DNA of 64,000 nt. Origin: an uncultured Clostridia bacterium (lineage in GTDB: Bacteria > Bacillota > Clostridia > UBA1381). Position numbers and translations under genes: made by a program. The stretch lies in NCBI GenBank assembly GCA_947626135.1, contig CANQQZ010000004.1, forward strand, positions 62,001 through 126,000. The letters are read 5' to 3'. This document shows, in pieces, positions 28,638-37,831 of the stretch (its first letter is position 1; each line of letters starts with the position of its first letter). The notes beneath the pieces are model-generated. The model made no database searches. It was not told where the DNA came from and was given only the letters and a program-made list of their open reading frames with translations.

Positions 28638-29823
28638 ATATTTTTACGCCGATCGTTTTTAAATTTTCCGTATTTTTAATCACCGGTTCGCCTATGCCTC
28701 GGGCGGTCACGTTTTCCAGAAATATATTTTTATACGGCGCCTCCGGCAAGCCGCATATGTACACGGCGTTTCCCGCCGTTGTATCGACCGTGAGATTTTT
28801 CATATAAATCCCGTTTACCTCCGGCGTTCCCTCGTTAACCGGCTCCGGTAAATCCGCGTCGAATTTATCCTCGCCGTAGAATCCGCCGGCGTACAGCGCG
28901 CCGCGAAACCATTTCGTGTCCCCAAATTCCGTGCCGCGGTTTATATGCGTGCAGTTTTCGTAATGAATGTTCCTTATGTATCCGCCTCTTCCGCGCACAG
29001 CCTTTATGCTCGCAAGGCTGTGCGTATTTTCAAATACGCAGTTTAAAACATACACATCCTTTACTCCGCCCGACATCTCGCTGCCTATCGCCACGCCGAA
29101 GCCGTGCGCGAAACGGCAGCCGCTTATAACTATGTCCTCCGACGGAATGCCCGCGCGCCTGCCCTCGGCGTCTTTGCCGGATTTCACCGCGATGCAGTCA
29201 TCCTGGCTTGCGATAAAGGAATCGCGTATGATGACCTTTTTGCACGAGTCTATGTCTATGCCGTCACCGTTGAAAATACCCTCGTATACTCTTCCGTTTT
29301 CATCAAATCTCGTATGTACCCCGATATTTTCAATCAGCACGTTTTTGCAGTATATAAGATGCACGCACCACGCGGGCGACTGACGTATTGTAACTCCCCT
29401 TATGGTCAGATTTTCCGTATTACGCACGCACACCGCACGCCCGCGCGCGCCCTTTTTCTCCGCCATTTCCTGTCTGAACAGCGCCGCGCCGTTCGCGTCT
29501 ATCGTGCCGCGTCCGTCTATCGTTATATCCTTATACGGCGCGCCGTCAGTGTTTATAAGGCTCGCGTAGCACAGCTGCTCCCTGCCCTCAAACCTGTACG
29601 TCATGATTGGAAAATCATCCGCGCTGCCGCTTCCGAGCAGCCTTGCGCCCTCCTCAAGATAAAGCGTAACGCCGCTCTTTAAAAACAGCGCGCCCGTGAC
29701 GAACGTACCCTCGGGCACATATACCTCCGAACCGCGCTCGCATAAATCTATGGCGCGCTGTATGGCTTCGGTACAAACGCTGCCGTCCGCCGAAGCGCCG
29801 TATTCGATTATGTTATGCCTCAT
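28621..29823 (-). CDS. Glycoside hydrolase family 28 (polygalacturonase-like), no signal peptide
   Basis: NIIEYGASADGSVCTEAIQRAID; GIFNGDGIDIDSCKKVIIRDSFIASQDDCIAVKSGKD; GFGVAIGSEMSGGVKDV. Confidence 0.92.
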   Translation of the reverse strand: MRHNIIEYGASADGSVCTEAIQRAIDLCERGSEVYVPEGTFVTGALFLKSGVTLYLEEGARLLGSGSADDFPIMTYRFEGREQLCYASLINTDGAPYKDITIDGRGTIDANGAALFRQEMAEKKGARGRAVCVRNTENLTIRGVTIRQSPAWCVHLIYCKNVLIENIGVHTRFDENGRVYEGIFNGDGIDIDSCKKVIIRDSFIASQDDCIAVKSGKDAEGRRAGIPSEDIVISGCRFAHGFGVAIGSEMSGGVKDVYVLNCVFENTHSLASIKAVRGRGGYIRNIHYENCTHINRGTEFGDTKWFRGALYAGGFYGEDKFDADLPEPVNEGTPEVNGIYMKNLTVDTTAGNAVYICGLPEAPYKNIFLENVTARGIGEPVIKNTENLKTIGVKISNGGE

Positions 29824-29859
29824 ATTTTTTCCCCCGCTTAAATGCCGTCTGTTTTTTTC

Positions 29860-30912
29860 CTATATGCCGTCCGCCACGCAGAATATGGGCATGGCGCCGA
29901 ACTCAGACTCATATGCGAATCCTACCGACCTCATAACCTCGTCGCAGCGGCTCTCGTCCACAATCGCGGCTATGCCCTGCTCAAACATTCTCGCGCCGAG
30001 CACCGCGTCCTCCCGCAGCAGCATATCCGTCAGGTATATCCGTTCGTCATTGCCTGAGCAAAGCCTGCGCTGCGAATAATACGACCGGCTCATTATCTCG
30101 GCAAACGCGCGTATATCGCACCGCGTCAGCGCGCGCACACCCTCGCTCACGCGCCGGCACTCCTCCGACAAATGTCCCGCGCACAGCCTGATCTCCTTCG
30201 GTCTGAGTCTCGGCGCGGCAATATCAAGCATTTGAGCCGACACGTCCGAAAACGACGTTATATGCGGATACAGCTCCTTTATAAGCATATACGCGCGGCT
30301 GATCGTTCCGGCATTCACCGGCGGCACATTTTTCCGCGCGGCGGCGATTATGAACTTAAGCCCCGTCATCGGCAGCGGAACAAGCTTAGCCGAGCCGGTA
30401 TCCGCATACACGCCGTAGCCTCTGCGGCAGGCGAACGCCGTTAAATATTCGTTCATCAAGCCGCGCTGCGCGCAAAGCGCCGCGCATTCTTCGGGACGCG
30501 GCATTCCGCGTTTGGACAGCTCCAAAAGCGCCTTCGCCGCCGAGGCTGTGTACGCAGTCCCGGAATCAAAGCACTCCGGTACGCTGCTGTCGCACAGCAG
30601 CTGTGTGCCGCTTATGCCGTAATACTTCGCCCGATTTAAAAAAACCGAAATTCTGTCTCCGCCGCTGCTCGCCTCTATATCGTAAACGCGGCATATATCG
30701 GTCTCCGTAGTCGTTATAACAACCGTTCCCGAACCGATTTTCCGCGCCGCAGCCTTCACGCCCATAGACATAGCGCAGCCCACGGACGGCATATGCTCCG
30801 TGTTCATATATCCCAGAAGCGAGCAGGGCAAGCCCGTTTCGGCAAACGTCATTCTGCCGTTTTCGCCGGTAAACCTTTTGTAAAAATGTGATTTAAGCTC
30901 AGACGCGTTCAT
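29860..30912 (-). CDS. Galactokinase-like GHMP-fold protein with degenerate catalytic motifs
   Basis: Global layout of galactokinase (AETGLPCSLLGYMNTEHMPSVGCAMSMGVKAAARK; SVPECFDSGTAYTASAAKALLELSKR; CDIRAFAEIMSRSYYSQRR; AVLGARMFEQGIAAIVDES) but canonical GRVNLIGEHTDY, GLSSSA and GAGFGGC motifs absent. Confidence 0.65.
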   Translation of the reverse strand: MNASELKSHFYKRFTGENGRMTFAETGLPCSLLGYMNTEHMPSVGCAMSMGVKAAARKIGSGTVVITTTETDICRVYDIEASSGGDRISVFLNRAKYYGISGTQLLCDSSVPECFDSGTAYTASAAKALLELSKRGMPRPEECAALCAQRGLMNEYLTAFACRRGYGVYADTGSAKLVPLPMTGLKFIIAAARKNVPPVNAGTISRAYMLIKELYPHITSFSDVSAQMLDIAAPRLRPKEIRLCAGHLSEECRRVSEGVRALTRCDIRAFAEIMSRSYYSQRRLCSGNDERIYLTDMLLREDAVLGARMFEQGIAAIVDESRCDEVMRSVGFAYESEFGAMPIFCVADGI

Positions 30913-31010
30913 CTTCCTACCTCCCGATACGCGTATATTCACTTAAATCATTCCCCTATCCGCCGAAAATTATCACATTACCGGGCAATTTTCAGCGGCG
31001 GGCGCGTTCG

Positions 31011-32096
31011 TTATATATGCGAAATATCATCGTCTATGTCAGCCGGTACCTCGCCCATTCCGAGCGTCTTTAACCGCTCAAACTCCTGAGCGTTCGTTTC
31101 AAATGGCGCGTCGGGATCCGGCTCGATTTCTTCGATTTCAAGCCTGTCCGTCAGCACCTTGTCGGATAAGCCGTCAATACCGGCGTTCGCTATCATACCC
31201 GCGCACAGCCGCGCTATTATCGCGCCGCCCAAATCATTGGTATGCGTAAAATCCTGCTCCTCTCCGGCATGGCGGAAATACTTTTTCGCCGTATACAGAC
31301 CCAGCGGCTCGAAGAAATCCGTGGTAGCCGTCCACATATCAATAAACGGGACGTTATATTTCTCCGCGACCGCTTTCGCCGCGTTACGGTAATCGCCTAA
31401 AAGGTTAAATATTTTTCCGTCGCTTCCGAATATAATTCTGTTAATCGGCGAATTGATTATGGGGCACGCTCCCTTGCCGAGCGCGTATTCCGTAAAATAA
31501 CTCAGCTGCTCCGCGTAACCGCCGGATGCGTCAAGCTCGGGAAGCTTCTGGTCATTGTGTCCGAACTCCATAATAAGATAATCGCCTTTTTTTATCTTAT
31601 CCTTAACCGCGTTAAAATGAACCGCGCGCGTTTCCGCGCTTGTGGCGCCGGATTCGGCATGATTGGAAACGGCGATTTTATCGTTTAAAAGCATTGGCAG
31701 TACCTGACCCCAGCCGCAATATGTTTTTTCCGGGTCGTAAGGATACTCAGCCGGCTGGTCGGTAACGGTGGAGTCGCCTATAATCCACAATGTCGGGACC
31801 TCCGCGGGCGATATGGCTGACGTCGCCGTTATATCGCCGTCGCAGGCGATATATATTTCGGCGCCGCCGACCCTGTGCTCCGCGTCGCGGCGGATATAAT
31901 CGCAGACATTTACAATAAATTTAAGCTCCCTCTTCTCCCCCGCGCGAATTTCCTCGTCCCCGGCTGCAAAACGGCGGTTCTGGGAATACACTGTAAAAAC
32001 CGTATCCGAATGTGCCGTTATGTCGAGCGTAACGGCGTAATTGCCGTTGGGAACGGCTGTTTTGATTTCAAGCGGCTTGTGTTTGTATTTTATCAT
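31011..32096 (-). CDS. Rhamnogalacturonan acetylesterase (CE12, SGNH), no signal peptide
   Basis: LWIIGDSTVTDQPAEYPYDPEKTYCGWGQVLP; NHAESGATS; IMEFGHNDQK; DFTHTNDLGG. Confidence 0.92.
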   Translation of the reverse strand: MIKYKHKPLEIKTAVPNGNYAVTLDITAHSDTVFTVYSQNRRFAAGDEEIRAGEKRELKFIVNVCDYIRRDAEHRVGGAEIYIACDGDITATSAISPAEVPTLWIIGDSTVTDQPAEYPYDPEKTYCGWGQVLPMLLNDKIAVSNHAESGATSAETRAVHFNAVKDKIKKGDYLIMEFGHNDQKLPELDASGGYAEQLSYFTEYALGKGACPIINSPINRIIFGSDGKIFNLLGDYRNAAKAVAEKYNVPFIDMWTATTDFFEPLGLYTAKKYFRHAGEEQDFTHTNDLGGAIIARLCAGMIANAGIDGLSDKVLTDRLEIEEIEPDPDAPFETNAQEFERLKTLGMGEVPADIDDDISHI

Positions 32097-32107
32097 GGTT
32101 TTCTCCT

Positions 32108-34063
32108 TTATTTTACCATGCCCTTCCTGTACGCGTCAACGAGCGCGTGAAGGGCGTCAATTCTGCTTTGTATATTCTTGCCCGTGTCGGTATCCTCCAC
32201 AAGCAGGCGCGAGGGGGCAAAATCAATCGTATCAAGCGTTGAATGCATATCCTTTTCCTCCACGATCGCGCGCTCCACCGACTCAAACGCCTCGTGCGCC
32301 GACAGCATTAAACCGTGTGAATTGAACAGAAGCGTATATCCGGCGATACCCGTCTGCGGCTGATACGCCTTTGCCATTCCTCCGTCTATTACAAGCAGCT
32401 TTCCGTTAGCCTTTACCGGGCTTTCGCCCTTTTTCAGCTTAACGGGCACATGTCCGTTTATTATGTGGCAGTACGAGGTCGGATCTATACCGAATTCCGC
32501 AAGGATTTTATCGCATATTTCCGGGTCCTCATACAGCTTGTAATACGCGTCCTTTATTTCCTCCTTCGGCTCATCCTCTTCTATGAAATACCTCTCGAAC
32601 GTAGTCATTTTATTCTTGCCGTACAGCGGCGAAAAGCGCCCGCACCATAAGAACCAAAGAAAATCCTGACCGTATTCGCGCCCGGGATTTCCCCGCCGCA
32701 CATAATACGCGTCGCGGGCAAATTTTTCGCATATATCCAGAAGCGATTTTCCGCTCACCCTTTGTCCGTGGAGCTCAACCTCCGTAAATGTGCCGTCCGG
32801 ATTCATCGGTACGCAGCCGTGGTAAAGCAGATTATTATTCGTGCAAAGATACATGCTTCCGGAATGGTACAGAAAACGCACATGCTGCTGCAATTTGTCC
32901 GAATGGAGAAACGACGTCCTCAGAGAGTCCATAAGCTCCTCCTCCTCCCTCGTCAGCTTAAACGGGTCGGAGGGGTCTATCGTCGGGAAATTCATATCCT
33001 TCATCCTGTATGTATGACCCTCAAAGCTTATCGTTCCGTCATCAAAGTTGATCTTGTCCAGGCGCAAATGGTTATCCATCATAAATTCCGGATGACGCTT
33101 TATAATTTGCCCCTCAAGCTTAAATTGAATAATCGCTATTGCCTTGTGCATTTTCGCCCATATATCCACATCATGCTGGGATATTGACACCTTGTTTACG
33201 TTTTTCGGCATAAAGCATTCGCACGGGTCGTCGCCGTAGGTCTCCATTGCAAACACCGTCAGCGGACGCATGATAATTCCGTAGCCGTCCTCAAGGCACT
33301 CGAAATTCATATATCTGGTAGAGATTGACAGCACATTTGTAATGCACGCAAGCGAGCCCGCCGCCGCGCCCATCCACTGCACGTCATGATTGCCCCACTG
33401 GATATCGACGCTGTGATACCTCATCAGACGGTCGAGAATGATATCGGCACGCGGACCGCGGTCAAAAATATCGCCTATTATATGCAGCCTGCCTATGGCA
33501 AGATTCTGGATGAGATTGGATATGTCAATTATAAACGCGTCCGCCTGCCCCAGCTCAACTATGCTGGAAATGGACTGATTGTAATAATCCACTCTGTCCG
33601 CGCCGTATTCGGTGCTTATGTTTATAAGCTCCTCGATTTGGTCGCCGAAGGTCTCCGGCAGCAGCTTCCGCACACCGGCGCGCGTGTATTTTGACGCGAT
33701 GCAGCGGCATATTTCAATAAGACGATTAAGCGTAATCCGGTACCAGTCGTCGGTACACTGCCCCTGACGCTTCAGAAAATCGAGCTTCCGCTCGGGATAA
33801 TATATAAGCGTCGCGAGCGTGTCGCGGTCGCTCTCCGCAAGCGTATAGCCGTAGATCGACGTTATTTTGTCCTTTATAACGCCCGACGCGTTTTTCAGGA
33901 TATGCAGAAACGACTCATACTCGCCGTGTATATCGCTCATAAAATGCTCGGTAAGCTTAGGCAGCTTTTGCCTCGACTGAAGCCGTATAATCTCCGATGA
34001 CGCTGATTTTATCGTGGGATACTGCTCGGACAGCAGCCGCAGATATTCGATATCATATGCCAT
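32108..34063 (-). CDS. fbp: Fructose-1,6-bisphosphatase class 3
   Basis: MSDIHGEYESFLHILKNASG; HIIGDIFDRGPRADIILDRLM; QWGNHDVQWMGAAAGS; start at MAYDIEYL with GGAGGG upstream. Confidence 0.95.
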   Translation of the reverse strand: MAYDIEYLRLLSEQYPTIKSASSEIIRLQSRQKLPKLTEHFMSDIHGEYESFLHILKNASGVIKDKITSIYGYTLAESDRDTLATLIYYPERKLDFLKRQGQCTDDWYRITLNRLIEICRCIASKYTRAGVRKLLPETFGDQIEELINISTEYGADRVDYYNQSISSIVELGQADAFIIDISNLIQNLAIGRLHIIGDIFDRGPRADIILDRLMRYHSVDIQWGNHDVQWMGAAAGSLACITNVLSISTRYMNFECLEDGYGIIMRPLTVFAMETYGDDPCECFMPKNVNKVSISQHDVDIWAKMHKAIAIIQFKLEGQIIKRHPEFMMDNHLRLDKINFDDGTISFEGHTYRMKDMNFPTIDPSDPFKLTREEEELMDSLRTSFLHSDKLQQHVRFLYHSGSMYLCTNNNLLYHGCVPMNPDGTFTEVELHGQRVSGKSLLDICEKFARDAYYVRRGNPGREYGQDFLWFLWCGRFSPLYGKNKMTTFERYFIEEDEPKEEIKDAYYKLYEDPEICDKILAEFGIDPTSYCHIINGHVPVKLKKGESPVKANGKLLVIDGGMAKAYQPQTGIAGYTLLFNSHGLMLSAHEAFESVERAIVEEKDMHSTLDTIDFAPSRLLVEDTDTGKNIQSRIDALHALVDAYRKGMVK

Positions 34064-34193
34064 ATTATCGCCCTCCGTAATTATGAAATAAACAAAATTT
34101 ATATATACATTATATAAAAATATATCCGAAAAATCAATACGGCAGCGGATAAAATTTCCCTCCGGCAAAAAAATCCGAGCCGCCGCAAAAATG

Positions 34194-34221
34194 AAAAAAC
34201 GCGGGAATTATACCCCGCGTT
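34194..34221 (-). terminator. Terminator downstream of GNAT/arg genes
   Basis: Minus strand ACGCGGG-gtataatt-CCCGCGT-TTTTT. Confidence 0.75.
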
Positions 34222-34261
34222 CCTTAATTCTTATTCCCGCATAAAATATCCGTGCGTCCGC

Positions 34262-34756
34262 TTAAGAATAATCCTTTTTCAGCAGAGCTCGGATATACCC
34301 GCGCGAGGAATCAGTGGATTCGATATAAAATCCGCGCCCGTAATAAAATCTTATAAGCGATGTTATCTTAGAGCCGGTGTGCAGCGATATACTCTTTACG
34401 CCGCGCTTTCGCATTATCCTGTCCACCAGATTCATTATGGACTTGCCGATACCGTTGTTCTGGCTTGTCACCTTGACCGCGAAGCGCGACAAATACGCCT
34501 CGCCCGTTTCCTCGTCCACAGCCACTCTCACGCTGCCGACCGGCGCGCTGTCCTGAATGGCGATAAGCACTATTTTCTCGTCAATATCCCTTTTTACGTC
34601 CTCATAGGTTTCCTCAAGCGCCGGCAGACCGGTCACTCCCGCCATTTCCTCATATTTTACAAACGCTTCCTTTGTAATGCTTAAAATGTCGTAAATATCA
34701 TCGTATGTCGCGTGGCGCACCTGGAACAGTGACTGCATATTCTCTATTTGCTCCAT
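34262..34756 (-). CDS. GNAT family N-acetyltransferase
   Basis: FQVRHATYDDIYDILSITKEAF; VSRFAVK..NNGIGKSIMNLVDRIMRKRG-type core. Confidence 0.85.
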   Translation of the reverse strand: MEQIENMQSLFQVRHATYDDIYDILSITKEAFVKYEEMAGVTGLPALEETYEDVKRDIDEKIVLIAIQDSAPVGSVRVAVDEETGEAYLSRFAVKVTSQNNGIGKSIMNLVDRIMRKRGVKSISLHTGSKITSLIRFYYGRGFYIESTDSSRGYIRALLKKDYS

Positions 34757-34781
34757 AATCCCTCAAATCTTCCTCATGAAT

Positions 34782-35708
34782 TTATCCCATAAGCGCCGCC
34801 ATAACAGCCTTTTGAGCATGCAGGCGGTTTTCCGCCTCATCGAATATTATTGAGTTGGGTCCGTCAATAATATCCTCCGTTACCTCAAATCCACGGTATG
34901 CCGGCAGACAATGCATGAATACAGCGTCCGGCTTCGCATGGGAAAACAGCTGCGCATTCACCTGATACGGCATAAATACGCGCTGGCGCTCCTCTTTTTC
35001 CTCCTCCATGCCCATAGATACCCACGTATCCGTATAAACGACGTCCGCGTCCTTTATCGCCTCGACGGGATCCTGCGTAATCAGAAGGCTTGAGCCTCCC
35101 TTTTTAAAATCCTCCCTCGCGTTATCCACTACCGCCTCCGCGCACCGGTAATCCGCCGGAGTCGCTATCGCGCAGTCAAGACCCGCCTTTGCGCAGCCGT
35201 ACATAATCGAGTGAGCCATATTATTTCCGTCGCCTATATACGCGAATTTTAAGCCCTCTAATCTGCCCTTGTGCTCATACACCGTCTGCAAATCCGCTAA
35301 CACCTGACACGGATGAAGCAAATCCGTGAGCGCGTTTATTACCGGAATATCGGCGTATTTCGCCAAATCAAGCACATCCTTATGGTCGTATGTGCGTATC
35401 ATTATACCGTCCAGGAAGCGTTCAAGAACCTTCGCCGTGTCATATATGGTTTCTCCGCGCCCGAGCTGAATGTCATTCGCCGACAAAAACAGCGGGTACC
35501 CGCCGAGCTGCACCATTCCAACCTCGAATGATACGCGGGTGCGCGTCGATGATTTTGTGAAAATCATGCCAAGCGTCTTTCCCTTTAAAATCGGATGGGC
35601 AATTCCCGCCTTGGTCTCGCTCTTTAATTTAAGCGCGAGCTTTAACAAGTCCTCCGTCTGCTCCTTTGTTATGTCATGCAGACTTATAAAATCCTTCATT
35701 TTTTCCAT
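34782..35708 (-). CDS. argF: Ornithine carbamoyltransferase
   Basis: GMIFTKSSTRTRVSFEVGMVQLGGYPLFLS; FMHCLPAYRGFEVTEDI. Confidence 0.96.
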   Translation of the reverse strand: MEKMKDFISLHDITKEQTEDLLKLALKLKSETKAGIAHPILKGKTLGMIFTKSSTRTRVSFEVGMVQLGGYPLFLSANDIQLGRGETIYDTAKVLERFLDGIMIRTYDHKDVLDLAKYADIPVINALTDLLHPCQVLADLQTVYEHKGRLEGLKFAYIGDGNNMAHSIMYGCAKAGLDCAIATPADYRCAEAVVDNAREDFKKGGSSLLITQDPVEAIKDADVVYTDTWVSMGMEEEKEERQRVFMPYQVNAQLFSHAKPDAVFMHCLPAYRGFEVTEDIIDGPNSIIFDEAENRLHAQKAVMAALMG

Positions 35709-35709
35709 A

Positions 35710-36906
35710 TTATTCCAATCCTTTCAATATACTGTCAAGCTCCGATATGAAAAGCTCTATATCGAGCTCTGATATTATAAGCGGCGGCGCAAGCCTGATT
35801 GTTTTGCCCCCGCAAAGGCTGGTCAGGATCCCGCGTTTAAACAGCCCGTCAAATACGGTCCTGCCGCGCTCTGCGCCCACCTCTATGCCTATGAGCAGAC
35901 CGGCGGCTCTGACCTCGCGGATTTTATCGGGATGCTTCTCCTGTAACGCCTTGAGCTTTTTCTCAAAATACGCGCCCATTTTATTCGCCCGATTTACCAA
36001 ATCCTCTTCCTCGTAAATCCGGAACACAGCCAATCCTGCTGCCGACGCAAACGGATTGCCGCCGAATGTTGTTCCGTGATCGCCCGGCTCGAACGCCGAC
36101 GCGATCCTGTCGACCGCGCAGACCGCGCCTATGGGGATCCCGCCGCCCAGCGCCTTGGCGCAGGTGAAAATATCCGGATAGACCCCGTACCACTGGTGCG
36201 CGAACAGATAACCCGTTCTGCCCATTCCCGTCTGGACCTCATCGAAAATAAGCACTATATCCCTCTCGTCGCACAGCCGTCTGACCTTCCTGACGTATTC
36301 CCCGTCAAGCGGATAAACCCCGCTCTCGCCCTGTACCAGTTCTAATAATATCGCCGCTGTCTTATCAGTAACCGCGGATTCCAGCGCGTTAAAATCGTTC
36401 GGCGCAGCCTGCTTAAAGCCGTTTGTAAGCTCCTTATACGGTGCCTGGTATTTTGTCTGCCCCGTCGCCGCGACCGTCGCCACGGTTCTCCCGTGGAACG
36501 ACTTGTCAAGGCTTATTACCTCGTAACGGTCGCGTCCCTGCTTGTAATTATAGATTTTCGCAAGCTTTATCGCGCCCTCGTTCGCCTCTGCGCCGCTGTT
36601 GCAGAAAAATACCTTATCCGCGCATGTGCGGCTGACCAGCTTTTCGGCAAGTCTCGCCTGATTTTCTATGTAGTAAAGACTGGAGGTATGGATCACCTTG
36701 TCAAGCTGCGTCTTTAAAGCCTCAATAAATTTCGGATGGCTGTGACCGAGCGCGTTTACAGCGATCCCGCCGAGGAAATCATAATATTCCTTCCCGTCGT
36801 CAGTATACAGACGCATACCCTCGCCGCGCTCAAAGCATACCGGAAGCCGGTCGCCGAACGTGTTCATGTAATATTTTTTGTCAAGCTCTATTATATCCTG
36901 AAGCAT
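35710..36906 (-). CDS. argD: Acetylornithine aminotransferase
   Basis: DFLGGIAVNALGHSHPKFIEAL; FCNSGAEANEGAIKLA; LIFDEVQTGMGRTG; GTTFGGNPFASAA. Confidence 0.95.
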   Translation of the reverse strand: MLQDIIELDKKYYMNTFGDRLPVCFERGEGMRLYTDDGKEYYDFLGGIAVNALGHSHPKFIEALKTQLDKVIHTSSLYYIENQARLAEKLVSRTCADKVFFCNSGAEANEGAIKLAKIYNYKQGRDRYEVISLDKSFHGRTVATVAATGQTKYQAPYKELTNGFKQAAPNDFNALESAVTDKTAAILLELVQGESGVYPLDGEYVRKVRRLCDERDIVLIFDEVQTGMGRTGYLFAHQWYGVYPDIFTCAKALGGGIPIGAVCAVDRIASAFEPGDHGTTFGGNPFASAAGLAVFRIYEEEDLVNRANKMGAYFEKKLKALQEKHPDKIREVRAAGLLIGIEVGAERGRTVFDGLFKRGILTSLCGGKTIRLAPPLIISELDIELFISELDSILKGLE

Positions 36907-37032
36907 ACCAATCTCTCCCCGTTTATGAATGTTTTTCTATTATATACCGAAACGAATAAAAATTCAAGAGCTATTTTGAAAAAATATAAATTTTAGTTTA
37001 TCACACTTTTGCATATGGCGGCGCTCAACTAA

Positions 37033-37173
37033 GGCCCCCTTGTCAAAGGGGGCTGTCAGCGTAGCTGACTGGGGGATTCCATAATTACAACAAATCGCTC
37101 AAATGTGTGGTTTTCTGTAAAAATGAATCCCTCCACCGCCTTCGGCGGTCCCCCTCCCTTTGACAAGGGAGGC
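37033..37173. repeat. 141-bp repeat copy 1
   Basis: GGCCCCCTTGTCAAAGGGGGCTGTCAGCGTAGCTGACTGGGGGATTCC...CAAATCGCTCAAATGTGTGGTTTT...GAATCCCTCCACCGCCTTCGGCGGTCCCCCTCCCTTTGACAAGGGAGGC. Confidence 0.85.
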
Positions 37174-37220
37174 TTTCGCCCGCCATACGTGATTTCTGCT
37201 TACGGGAACGCTCTGCTTGC

Positions 37221-37361
37221 GCCCCTTGTTAAAGGGGAGAGGGCCAACGAAGTTGGCGAGGGGATTCCGCAATTACAGCCAATCGCTCAAATATGTGGTT
37301 TTTTTTAAAAATGAATCCCTCCACCGCCTGCGGCGGTCCCCCTCCCTTTGACAAGGGAGGC
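37221..37361. repeat. 141-bp repeat copy 2
   Basis: GCCCCTTGTTAAAGGGGAGAGGGCCAACGAAGTTGGCGAGGGGATTCC...CCAATCGCTCAAATATGTGGTTTT...GAATCCCTCCACCGCCTGCGGCGGTCCCCCTCCCTTTGACAAGGGAGGC. Confidence 0.85.
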
Positions 37362-37494
37362 TAACACCCGCCGTAAGCAAATACCCCGATAAACTAAAAT
37401 TTATATACCCATATACAATTTTAGACAAATAATAAATATGCGGCCGCATGACCGCATATTTATACTCATATTCATTCAATTTTTGTATATTTAT

Positions 37495-37812
37495 TCAAAT
37501 ATGCTTTTCTATAATATCCTCATACTCGTCCCGGCTTCTCGCGCCGACAAGCTTCTCAACCATTTTTCCGTTAACGAACAGCATGACCGTCGGTATTGAC
37601 ACGATAGCGTTGACCGCGGCGAGCTCGCCCTCCGTATCAACATTTACCTTGCCGACCTTGATTTTGCCGTCATAATCCTCGGCAATCTGTCCGATGACCG
37701 GCGCGACCATTTTGCACGGACCACACCATGTCGCCCAAAAATCCACAAGCACCGGCACGGGTGATTTTATTACCTCGCCGTCAAAATTTTTCTTCGTAAG
37801 CTCGATTTCCAT
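37495..37812 (-). CDS. trxA: Thioredoxin
   Basis: [39 protein letters not shown]. Confidence 0.97.
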   Translation of the reverse strand: MEIELTKKNFDGEVIKSPVPVLVDFWATWCGPCKMVAPVIGQIAEDYDGKIKVGKVNVDTEGELAAVNAIVSIPTVMLFVNGKMVEKLVGARSRDEYEDIIEKHI

Positions 37813-37831
37813 TATATATTACCTCCATATT

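Larger units (their letters stand above)
36984..37406. mobile_element. MITE-like composite inverted-repeat element between trxA and argD
   Basis: 19-bp perfect terminal inverted repeat ATATAAATTTTAGTTTATC / GATAAACTAAAATTTATAT continuing as imperfect IR; contains two 141-bp tandem copies with double hairpins at each end; no ORF. Confidence 0.75.

Noticed and set aside
37033-37361. Possible CRISPR array or tandem terminators at trxA-argD gap
   Set aside because: Only two long copies with internal inverted repeats and flanking TIRs; fits a MITE-like element, not repeat-spacer units.
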